From: UMGS1312 sp964631595
GTDB lineage: Bacteria > Bacillota > Clostridia > Oscillospirales > CAG-272
Assembly (NCBI GenBank): GCA_964631595.1
Contig: CAZVXL010000049.1
Coordinates: forward strand, 1-6,133
DNA length: 6,133 nt
Reading direction: 5' to 3'
Below the pieces are notes generated by a model. It saw nothing but the letters and a program-made list of their open reading frames with translations, was not told the DNA's origin and searched no databases. Each line of letters begins with the position of its first letter. Within the stretch, counting starts at the first letter, position 1. This document shows, piece after piece, positions 1 through 5,599 of this stretch. A program made the position numbers and the translations under genes.

Positions 1-131
1 TCAACACACTTATGGGCGCAGTTATCAAGGCAAGACCCGCTGCCGCTAAGGGACAGTACATCAAGTCTTGCGTTATCGCTTCCACCATGGGCCCCGGCAT
101 CAAGGTGAACAGCGCCAAGATCGACGCATAA
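1..131 (+). CDS. rplA: 50S ribosomal protein L1, C-terminal fragment
   Basis: Only the last 42 codons are present, in the frame beginning at base 3; the rest lies before the window. The visible protein contains ARPAAAKGQYIKS followed by STMGPGIKV, the characteristic C-terminal signature of bacterial L1, and ends in TAA at 129-131. L1 forms the mobile L1 stalk of the large ribosomal subunit, binds 23S rRNA near the E site, and in many bacteria also represses its own operon by binding the mRNA. Codon choice is strongly biased (AAG, ATC, GCC), as expected of a highly expressed gene. A terminator starts 22 bases after the stop, so this gene ends its transcription unit: rplJ and rplL, which often follow rplA, are not here. 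Identification is secure; nothing can be said about the N-terminus. Confidence 0.95.
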   Translation, partial: NTLMGAVIKARPAAAKGQYIKSCVIASTMGPGIKVNSAKIDA

Positions 132-153
132 GCAGTGACCGAATAATTGCACG

Positions 154-181
154 AAAAGAGACTCCACGGAGTCTCTTTTTT
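154..181 (+). terminator. Intrinsic terminator of rplA, probably bidirectional
   Basis: A perfect 7-bp stem GAGACTC (158-164) / GAGTCTC (169-175) closes a CACG loop. It is flanked by AAAA (154-157) and a run of six T (176-181), which can extend the stem. It sits 22 bases after the rplA stop. On the - strand the same hairpin is followed by TTTT, so it can also end transcription of the convergent symporter gene, whose stop is about 40 bases away. Confidence 0.9.
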
Positions 182-222
182 GCTTACGCGCGAACGCACT
201 GCCGCACCCTCAAGGATACGCC

Positions 223-1530
223 TCAGCTCGGCTTGACCTGCTTTCGCAGAATGAACACCGCTGATGTATTTACGGCGGTCATCAGCGCAATAATGAGATC
301 CGCGACCTGCCACATAAGCGATGCGGAGATCACCGAGCCGACAACGGCGGAAGCCGCAAGAACCGATATATATCCGCGCCTACAGCGTGCCGAGGGTGAG
401 AGATACCGCACGGCGCCGAGCCCGTAATAGCCTTGGCTGACAACGGTCGCAAGGGCAAACAGTATCACCGATACGCCGATGATCGCTCCGCATACACTGC
501 CGCCGGCGGCGGAAAATGATGCAAGCGCCGAGACAGTCCCGTTCTCCGAGGGAGTGATGCCGGAGGTGAGGATCACAAGTGCCGTCAATGTGCAGAGAAC
601 GACGGTGTCGGCAAACACCTCGAATATTCCGAGACAGCCTTGACAATGCGGGCTTTTTGCATTTGCGGCGGCGTGCGCCGAGGGGGCTGTGCCGCACCCC
701 GCTTCATTTGAAAATATGCCGCGCGTCACGCCGTACCGAATACCGCTGTTTACGGCAAAGCCGAATACTCCGCCTGCGGCGGCATCGGGGGTGAATGCAT
801 CGGTGAATATACTGCGGAGCGCGTGCGGCAGGGCGGAGGATGAGCGAATTATGCATACGACCGATATAAAAATGTAGAGAGCAGAGAGGAGCGGAATGAG
901 GCGGACTGTCAGCTCGGAGGCGTACTTCAGTCCGCCTGCGGCTGTGACTGCGGCGAATATCGCAAAAACAGCTCCGCATATGAGCGGCGGTATTCCCGAA
1001 AACAGCTCCGTAATAACTCCTGTCGCCGCCTCGACCTGAACGATGCTTCCCGTGAGTACTGAATTGGCGGCTATAAGCACTGCAAAGGCAGAGCCGACGG
1101 CAGAGGCGATGCGCTTTCCGATGAGCGGGCTCATGCCCTCGGAGATGTAGTACATCGCTCCGCCGACACTGCCTCCCCTGCCGTCGGGCTTTTTGTAGAG
1201 CTGGGCGAGATATACTTCGGCATATTTTACGCTCATTACGAGAAAGGCGCATACCCACATCCAAAATACCGCTCCGGCTCCGCCGCACGCTATCGCTGAT
1301 GCCACGCCCGAAATATTCCCGACTCCCAAGGTTCCCGCAAGAGCCACCGAGAGTGCGCGAAATGGGGATACGCCGCCGCCGTCGGACGAATCCCTTATGC
1401 TTCGGCAGAGCCTTAGCGGGTGAATGATATAAAAGAATCTCATTCGGTATCCGAGCGCCGCGCCGACAAAAAGCAGGATTGCCGGAAGCACCGCGCCGGA
1501 CATCACGGAATTGACGTGTTCAAGCAGCAT
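223..1530 (-). CDS. Sodium:alanine/glycine symporter, AGCS family
   Basis: A 435-residue, very hydrophobic multi-pass membrane protein of the alanine-or-glycine:cation symporter family (AlsT/DagA/AgcS-like), expected to import a small neutral amino acid with Na+. Family signatures, numbered from the chosen ATG: SPFRALSVALAGTLGVGNISGVA (about 55-77), GAVFWMWVCAFLVMSVKYAE (about 86-105), GGAMYYISEGM (about 123-133), RGIFSNEAGCGTAPSAHAAA (about 270-289) and the DTVVLCTLTALVILTSG helix (about 308-324). Length is near the lower end of the family. The start is ATG at 1530: GAGGTG sits directly upstream, while the in-frame TTG four codons earlier (1542) has no comparable site. From memory of the family, two usually conserved segments differ: QxNS reads QVEA (about 165-168) and WSYYG reads QGYYG (about 366-370), so the substrate may not be alanine. 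It is convergent with rplA and divergent from groESL. The family call is secure; the substrate is inference. Confidence 0.9.
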   Translation of the reverse strand: MLLEHVNSVMSGAVLPAILLFVGAALGYRMRFFYIIHPLRLCRSIRDSSDGGGVSPFRALSVALAGTLGVGNISGVASAIACGGAGAVFWMWVCAFLVMSVKYAEVYLAQLYKKPDGRGGSVGGAMYYISEGMSPLIGKRIASAVGSAFAVLIAANSVLTGSIVQVEAATGVITELFSGIPPLICGAVFAIFAAVTAAGGLKYASELTVRLIPLLSALYIFISVVCIIRSSSALPHALRSIFTDAFTPDAAAGGVFGFAVNSGIRYGVTRGIFSNEAGCGTAPSAHAAANAKSPHCQGCLGIFEVFADTVVLCTLTALVILTSGITPSENGTVSALASFSAAGGSVCGAIIGVSVILFALATVVSQGYYGLGAVRYLSPSARCRRGYISVLAASAVVGSVISASLMWQVADLIIALMTAVNTSAVFILRKQVKPS

Positions 1531-1534
1531 AGCG

Positions 1535-1540
1535 CACCTC
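1535..1540 (-). promoter_or_regulatory. Ribosome binding site deciding the symporter start
   Basis: On the - strand GAGGTG lies four bases before the ATG at 1530-1528 and is fully complementary to the anti-Shine-Dalgarno sequence. It overlaps the codons that would follow the alternative TTG start at 1542, which argues that translation begins at the ATG. Confidence 0.75.
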
Positions 1541-1622
1541 AAAGCCTTTTTACAATATAGTATTCCGCGCCCTCACGGATAATTCTCCGCAGGTTCGGAC
1601 GAAATCTGTCGCATCGCGGAGA

Positions 1623-1649
1623 TTAGCACTCCGAGCCGATGAGTAAAAT
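1623..1649 (-). promoter_or_regulatory. Degenerate CIRCE-like element over the symporter promoter
   Basis: The + strand reads TTAGCACTC (1623-1631), an exact CIRCE half-site, then nine bases, then GAGTAAAAT (1641-1649), which keeps the inner GAGT at exactly the right spacing but matches only 5 of 9 positions of GAGTGCTAA. On the - strand the poor half overlaps the last two bases of the candidate -10 box and the perfect half lies just downstream of the predicted start, the same placement as the intact CIRCE at groES. It may be a weak HrcA site or a decayed one; function is unproven. Confidence 0.45.
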
Positions 1650-1675
1650 CATATGATGAAGGAAATATTTGTTAA
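1641..1675 (-). promoter_or_regulatory. Candidate sigma-A promoter of the symporter gene
   Basis: Read on the - strand, TTAACA (1675-1670, 5 of 6 matches to TTGACA) is followed after 16 bases by TATGAT (1653-1648, 5 of 6 matches to TATAAT). Transcription would begin around 1641, leaving a leader of about 110 bases before the ATG at 1530. The region upstream of the -35 box is AT-rich (1676-1697) and could serve as an UP element. The boxes were found by eye; no other - strand candidate between 1530 and 1700 scores as well. Confidence 0.5.
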
Positions 1676-1701
1676 ATATGTGTTAATAATAAAAAAAGGG
1701 G
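1676..1701. promoter_or_regulatory. AT-rich block between divergent promoters
   Basis: Between the two predicted -35 boxes lie 26 bases that are almost entirely A and T, apart from the last five. The position directly upstream of both -35 boxes fits UP elements bound by the RNA polymerase alpha subunit. This is inference from composition and position only. Confidence 0.35.
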
Positions 1702-1730
1702 TTGATTTTCACTACAGAGGGGTATAAAAT
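1702..1730 (+). promoter_or_regulatory. Sigma-A-type promoter of groESL
   Basis: TTGATT (1702-1707, 4 of 6 matches to TTGACA) is followed after 17 bases by TAAAAT (1725-1730, 5 of 6 matches to TATAAT). The predicted start falls near 1737, so the CIRCE operator begins about five bases into the transcript, the usual arrangement for HrcA-controlled groE operons. An AT-rich stretch lies upstream of the -35 box. Confidence 0.75.
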
Positions 1731-1741
1731 ATACTCAAAGC

Positions 1742-1768
1742 TTGGCACTCGGATATTACGAGTGCTAA
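1742..1768 (+). promoter_or_regulatory. CIRCE operator (HrcA binding site) of groESL
   Basis: TTGGCACTC (1742-1750), nine spacer bases, GAGTGCTAA (1760-1768). The consensus is TTAGCACTC-N9-GAGTGCTAA, so there is one mismatch (G for A at 1744) and exact spacing. It lies just downstream of the predicted transcription start and 52 bases before groES. In low-GC Gram-positive bacteria HrcA binds CIRCE and represses groESL and dnaK operons, with release on heat shock because HrcA itself needs GroEL to stay active. In the mRNA the two arms can also pair as a 5' hairpin. Confidence 0.95.
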
Positions 1769-1789
1769 ACCAAGAAAAAATAACCTAAC

Positions 1790-1803
1790 GCGGATATATC
1801 CGC
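1790..1803 (+). promoter_or_regulatory. Small palindromic hairpin in the groES leader
   Basis: GCGGATATATCCGC is a perfect 14-base palindrome. In RNA it gives a 5-bp stem (GCGGA/UCCGC) with a UAUA loop, ending five bases before the groES Shine-Dalgarno sequence AAGGAGG (1809-1815). It could influence mRNA stability or ribosome access, but no function is established. Confidence 0.35.
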
Positions 1804-1820
1804 AGATCAAGGAGGAAATT

Positions 1821-2105
1821 ATGACTATAAAGCCGCTTGCAGACCGTGTAGTTGTCTGCGCCGTAGAAGCCGAGGAGACTACAAAGTCCGGAATCGTTCT
1901 TCCGGGTACTGCTCAGGAAAAGCCTCAGGTTGCAGAGGTAGTTGCCGTAGGTCCCGGAGGACTTGTTGACGGCAAGGAGGTCGTTATGACCGTTAAGACC
2001 GGTGACCGTGTTATCACCAGCAAGTATGCCGGCACAGAGGTAAAGTGTGACGGTAAGGAATACAATATTGTTCGTCAGAGCGACATTCTGGCAATAGTAG
2101 AGTAA
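1821..2105 (+). CDS. groES: Co-chaperonin GroES (Hsp10)
   Basis: A 94-residue protein of standard GroES length. It opens with IKPLADRVVV, followed by the mobile loop that contacts GroEL, with TTKSGIVLPGTAQEKPQ at about residues 20-36. VVAVGPGG, the GDRVITSKYAGTEVK segment and the closing SDILAIVE are all typical. Seven such subunits form the lid that closes the GroEL cavity and drives ATP-dependent folding of encapsulated proteins in the cytoplasm. The ATG follows a near-ideal AAGGAGG (1809-1815) at five bases. It is the first gene of the groESL operon, behind a sigma-A promoter and a CIRCE element, so it should be repressed by HrcA and induced by heat. groEL follows after 30 bases. Confidence 0.97.
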   Translation: MTIKPLADRVVVCAVEAEETTKSGIVLPGTAQEKPQVAEVVAVGPGGLVDGKEVVMTVKTGDRVITSKYAGTEVKCDGKEYNIVRQSDILAIVE

Positions 2106-2135
2106 AGATTAGCTGATTGAAAAGGAGAAATTATC

Positions 2136-3770
2136 ATGGCAAAAGATATTCTGTATGGAGCTGAAGCGAGAAATGCTCTTATTGCCGGCGTAGATAAGCT
2201 GGCTGATACCGTAAAGATCACCCTTGGACCCAAGGGAAGAAACGTCGTTCTTGACAAGAAGTTCGGCGCACCCCTCATCACCAATGACGGTGTTACTATC
2301 GCAAAGGAGATCGAGCTTGAGTCTGCCGCCGAGAATATGGGCGCACAGCTCGTTCGCGAGGTCGCAACAAAGACGAATGATGCCGCAGGAGACGGTACGA
2401 CTACCGCAACTCTGCTTGCACAGGCATTTATCCATGAGGGTATGAAGAACGTTACCGCGGGCGCCAATCCCATGGTCATCCGCAAGGGTATCCAGAAGGC
2501 TGTCGATAAGGCGGTATCCTGCCTTGTTGCAAATTCCAAGAAGGTAAACGGAACTGCCGATATCGCGAGAGTCGGTACGATCTCCGCAGGTGATGACGTT
2601 ATCGGTACTCTTATTGCGGATGCAATGGAGAAGGTTACCGCCGACGGCGTAATTACCGTTGAGGAGTCCAAGTCCGCCGAGACCTATTGCGAGGTCGTAG
2701 AAGGAATGCAGTTCGACCGCGGATACCTCTCCCCCTATATGGCTACCGATACCGATAAGATGGAGGCTGTCCTTGATGACGCACTCGTTCTTATCACCGA
2801 TAAGAAGATCTCCAATATTCAGGAGATCTTGCCCCTCCTTGAGCAGATCGTTCAGAGCGGTCTCAAGCTCCTGATCATTGCCGAGGATGTCGAGGGCGAG
2901 GCTCTTACGACTCTCGTGCTCAACAAGCTCCGCGGAACCTTCAATTGCGTAGCTGTCAAGGCTCCCGGCTTCGGTGACAGACGTAAGGAAATGCTTCGCG
3001 ATATCGCTATCCTCACCGGCGGTGAGGTCATCTCCAGCGAGCTCGGCCTTGAGCTGAAGGATACCACCCTCGATCAGCTCGGACGCGCAAGACAGGTAAA
3101 GATCAATAAGGACAACACCATCATTGTCGGCGGCGCAGGCTCCTCCGAGGATATCCAAAGCCGTGTTGCACAGATCAAGTCCGCTATCGAGACCACTACC
3201 TCCGATTTCGACCGTGAGAAGCTTCAGGAGAGACTTGCAAAGCTTTCCGGCGGTGTTGCCGTTATCAAGGTCGGCGCTGCTACCGAGACCGAGATGAAGG
3301 AGAAGAAGCTCCGCATCGAGGATGCACTCAATGCTACCAGAGCGGCAGTTGAGGAGGGCATCGTAGCCGGCGGCGGTACTGCATACGTAAATGTTATTGA
3401 TGACGTTGCGGCACTTGTCGATACTGTTGACGGCGATGAGAAGACCGGTGTTAAGATCGTTGTTAAGGCGCTTGAGGCACCTATCCGCCAGATCGCAGAG
3501 AACGCAGGCTTCGAGGGCTCCGTTATCGTCGATAAGATCCGCGAGAGCGGCAAGATCGGCTTCGGCTTCGACGCTTACAGCGAGACCTACTGCGACATGA
3601 TGGAGAAGGGCATCGTGGATCCTACAAAGGTTACACGTTCCGCGCTTCAGAATGCTGCATCCGTTGCATCCACCGTGCTCACCACCGAGGCTCTTGTGGC
3701 AAATCAGCCCGAGGAAGCTCCCGCAGCAGCTCCTGCCGGCGGTATGGGCGGCATGGGCGGTATGTATTGA
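2136..3770 (+). CDS. groEL: Chaperonin GroEL (Hsp60)
   Basis: A full-length 544-residue GroEL, close to the E. coli length of 548. The equatorial ATP site is intact: TLGPKGRNVVLDK (about 29-41), the phosphate-binding GDGTTTAT (85-92, with Asp86 equivalent to E. coli Asp87), and Asp396 in RIEDALNATRAAVEEGIVAGGG, equivalent to the hydrolysis-critical Asp398. The apical domain lies between about 190 and 370. The protein ends in a short GGM tail (three GGM repeats then Y) that projects into the cavity floor. Two seven-subunit rings fold cytosolic proteins with GroES. The ATG has AAAGGAG (2121-2127) eight bases upstream and lies 30 bases after groES, so the two are cotranscribed under CIRCE/HrcA control. 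Codon use is strongly biased towards a highly expressed set. Nothing is missing or broken. Confidence 0.98.
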   Translation: MAKDILYGAEARNALIAGVDKLADTVKITLGPKGRNVVLDKKFGAPLITNDGVTIAKEIELESAAENMGAQLVREVATKTNDAAGDGTTTATLLAQAFIHEGMKNVTAGANPMVIRKGIQKAVDKAVSCLVANSKKVNGTADIARVGTISAGDDVIGTLIADAMEKVTADGVITVEESKSAETYCEVVEGMQFDRGYLSPYMATDTDKMEAVLDDALVLITDKKISNIQEILPLLEQIVQSGLKLLIIAEDVEGEALTTLVLNKLRGTFNCVAVKAPGFGDRRKEMLRDIAILTGGEVISSELGLELKDTTLDQLGRARQVKINKDNTIIVGGAGSSEDIQSRVAQIKSAIETTTSDFDREKLQERLAKLSGGVAVIKVGAATETEMKEKKLRIEDALNATRAAVEEGIVAGGGTAYVNVIDDVAALVDTVDGDEKTGVKIVVKALEAPIRQIAENAGFEGSVIVDKIRESGKIGFGFDAYSETYCDMMEKGIVDPTKVTRSALQNAASVASTVLTTEALVANQPEEAPAAAPAGGMGGMGGMY

Positions 3771-3790
3771 TCCCCCAAAACCGGAATTTC

Positions 3791-3825
3791 AAGAGAGTGA
3801 TCTCCACGGAGGTCACTCTCTTTTT
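3791..3825 (+). terminator. Intrinsic terminator of groESL
   Basis: A 12-bp stem, 3793-3804 pairing with 3809-3820 (one G-U pair), closes a CACG loop and is followed by TTTTT (3821-3825). It starts 20 bases after the groEL stop. The top of the hairpin, CTCCACGGAG (3802-3811), is identical to the top of the rplA terminator at 162-171. Confidence 0.93.
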
Positions 3826-3830
3826 GCCGC

Positions 3831-3856
3831 AAAAAAGATAGCCCTGCATCTGTCTT
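3831..3856. repeat. Decayed copy of the downstream terminator hairpin
   Basis: This stretch aligns without gaps to 3912-3937: both begin with six A then GA, share AGCCCTG and CTGTCTT, and differ at only four positions. The differences break the upper stem (GATAG can still pair with CTGTC, leaving an eight-base loop), and most of the T run is missing. It looks like a duplicated terminator that has lost function. Strand is not meaningful for a near-palindromic element. Confidence 0.55.
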
Positions 3857-3910
3857 CGGCGCGGCGGCGTGCGTGATAAATCCCCGTGAGCCCTGCGCTT
3901 TCGGCGGCAT

Positions 3911-3941
3911 AAAAAAAGACAGCCCTGTGGCTGTCTTTTTT
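3911..3941 (-). terminator. Bidirectional intrinsic terminator between convergent genes
   Basis: A perfect 7-bp stem GACAGCC (3918-3924) / GGCTGTC (3929-3935) with a CTGT loop. It is flanked by A7 (3911-3917) and T6 (3936-3941), which can extend the stem. It lies 10 bases after the stop of the - strand sensor gene and reads as stem plus T7 in that direction, so it should end the sensor transcript. In the + direction it is a second barrier behind groEL. Confidence 0.9.
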
Positions 3942-3951
3942 CGGTGCAGGG

Positions 3952-5595
3952 TTATACCGAGCCCTGCTCCTCACGCTGCATAAGTGCGGCAAATCTCAGC
4001 ATTTGCTTGCGTGAGGATACGCCGAGCTTTGCCAGCATATTGTGATTGTGGAATTTGAGCGTGCTCTCTTGGATCTTGATGAGCTCCGTGATCTCCTTGG
4101 CGGTCTTTCCCGAGAGATACAGATCGAAGATCTCACGCTCCTTGGCGGTGAGCGTTTCGATGCCCGCCTTGAAGCACTCGTACTCGTAGGGATCTATCTC
4201 ATCCTTGCGGGAATAGGCGAGGCGCTCCGCCTTGAGACGCTCCGTGTCGAATTGGCTTTGCATCTCGTTAAAGGCGCTCTGCGCATCGGTCTTTTCCTTG
4301 AGCAGACGGCTCCGCTCCGCCTCGTTTATGCGATCCTGCTCGGCGAGAAACTCAAACAGGTCGCTGATCTCAGCGGTGTATGCGGTGCTTTTCGCGTATT
4401 CCTTCTTTTTGATAAGATCAAGGCTGCTTTTGAGAGGCTGTAGATATCGCCTCGTGAAGAACAGCGACAGGCTTACGGCAACGGTGGAAAACGTGATTAT
4501 CAGCAGTGCCGCGCGAAGCGTGTCACCGAAAAGCATATTGCCGTAATCCTCCTTCGGGATCAGGACACTTACGGCAGACGTACATTCGCTCGGGCAAAGG
4601 CGTATCTCGCTTGTGAGACCGATGTACGATGCACCGTCCCCCACATATTCGGTGAGACCTTCTCCGAAGGGCTTTGCGGTGAAATCGCCGTGCGGCTCCA
4701 GATAATACTCATTCAAAACACCGGCGCTCAGCGTTTGATCGGACAGCACCGGAGCACTGCTGCTCTTGGATATGCAAAATACGGCGCGCTCAAGCTCGGA
4801 GGGCTGGGCGAAAATTTTCTTGAAGAAGCCCTCGTTCAGCTCAAAGCCGCACAGCCCCCAAAATTCGCCGTCCTCCGAAAGTATCGGAATGGTCATCAGC
4901 ATAACGTGCTGATCCGTGCCCGCAAGAAGCGCTACGTCGGTGATCCTGTAGCTTTCGAGCAGGGAAGCGGAGGCGGAGCCCTTCAGCTCACTGTAGCTCG
5001 GAAAAAGATCCGTGTCGAATTCCAGCCGCCATTTGCGGTGCGGCATACAGTCGTGCTCCTTGCCTATTTGAGAGAGTCCTCGGTAGAGCAGGACACGCTT
5101 GTCCGAGCCCTCGAGACTGTTGCGCTGGAGATATATTCCCGTGCGAGATGAAGCCGCATTGCTCACGTCGGGATTCACCTGCGCCTCAAGCATTACAAAG
5201 GTGCCCGTGCAATCGGCTTCCCACAGCTTGTGCCTGAGCTCATCTATGAGCCTCTCTTGGAGCGCGTATATGTGCTCCTCGGAATGATTCAGCTCGGAAA
5301 ATCCGATCGCGTTATCTTCAAGGTATTCCTCAAGCGCCGCTGTGGTATCCTTCGACAGCTGAACGCTCATGAGAGCAAGACCATCGTAGTATGTGTCGAT
5401 CTGCCGCTCAAATACCTCGGACTGAAACGAGAGTGTTTTCGCCAAGCGCTGCTTGGTGCCCGTAAAGCTGCCGATAAGAAGCAGACCTGTGATAAGCAGA
5501 ACGCAAAGCAATGCGGCGAGGATACACATATATCCGAACAGCTTTCGCTTGAGAGTCTGCTTTTTTCTTGATACGGGAAGCTTCATCTTTATCAT
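3952..5595 (-). CDS. Membrane-anchored sensor with C-terminal LuxR-type HTH
   Basis: A 547-residue one-component membrane regulator. A basic cytoplasmic start (1-19) leads into a first membrane helix (about 20-42). An extracytoplasmic domain of about 315 residues follows; its IPILSEDGEFWGLCGFELN stretch (about 236-254) resembles the core strands of Cache-type ligand sensors. A second membrane helix (about 360-380) leads to a charged linker likely to be coiled coil (about 415-462). The C-terminus is a LuxR/GerE helix-turn-helix (about 481-538): LTAKEREIFDLYLSGKTAKEITELI, then STLKFHNHNMLAKLGVSSR. No kinase or receiver domain is visible. The inferred role is to sense an external ligand, or the loaded binding protein, and control nearby transport genes. 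The chosen ATG (5595) lies four bases after the stop of the solute-binding protein gene; an upstream in-frame ATG at 5742 would add 49 residues lying entirely over that gene and lacking sensor-like character. ATG 5586 is also possible. The Shine-Dalgarno match is weak (AAGGG, 13 bases away), suggesting translational coupling. Confidence 0.85.
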   Translation of the reverse strand: MIKMKLPVSRKKQTLKRKLFGYMCILAALLCVLLITGLLLIGSFTGTKQRLAKTLSFQSEVFERQIDTYYDGLALMSVQLSKDTTAALEEYLEDNAIGFSELNHSEEHIYALQERLIDELRHKLWEADCTGTFVMLEAQVNPDVSNAASSRTGIYLQRNSLEGSDKRVLLYRGLSQIGKEHDCMPHRKWRLEFDTDLFPSYSELKGSASASLLESYRITDVALLAGTDQHVMLMTIPILSEDGEFWGLCGFELNEGFFKKIFAQPSELERAVFCISKSSSAPVLSDQTLSAGVLNEYYLEPHGDFTAKPFGEGLTEYVGDGASYIGLTSEIRLCPSECTSAVSVLIPKEDYGNMLFGDTLRAALLIITFSTVAVSLSLFFTRRYLQPLKSSLDLIKKKEYAKSTAYTAEISDLFEFLAEQDRINEAERSRLLKEKTDAQSAFNEMQSQFDTERLKAERLAYSRKDEIDPYEYECFKAGIETLTAKEREIFDLYLSGKTAKEITELIKIQESTLKFHNHNMLAKLGVSSRKQMLRFAALMQREEQGSV

Positions 5596-5599
5596 CGGC

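Noticed and set aside
68..427. 119-codon + strand frame overlapping the end of rplA
   Set aside because: It starts out of frame inside rplA, reads through the terminator hairpin and into the antisense of the symporter. The product has no recognisable features.
704..1288. 194-codon - strand frame inside the symporter gene
   Set aside because: It is a shifted frame of the GC-rich symporter gene, very rich in Arg and Ser, typical of an out-of-frame translation.
1531..1542. TTG start of the symporter at 1542
   Set aside because: The four extra codons overlap the GAGGTG ribosome binding site that serves the ATG at 1530, and the TTG itself has no good site upstream.
2109..3158. 349-codon open frame on the - strand inside groEL
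   Set aside because: It is fully antisense to an intact, highly expressed groEL with strong codon bias, which commonly produces long antisense frames. The translation shows no recognisable domain and there is no plausible ribosome binding site context to prefer it. The same holds for the - strand frames at 2075-2671 and 3224-3553.
3857..3910. GC-rich stretch between the two terminator copies, checked for a small gene or RNA
   Set aside because: No start with a ribosome binding site, no promoter boxes and no stable hairpin could be supported by eye.
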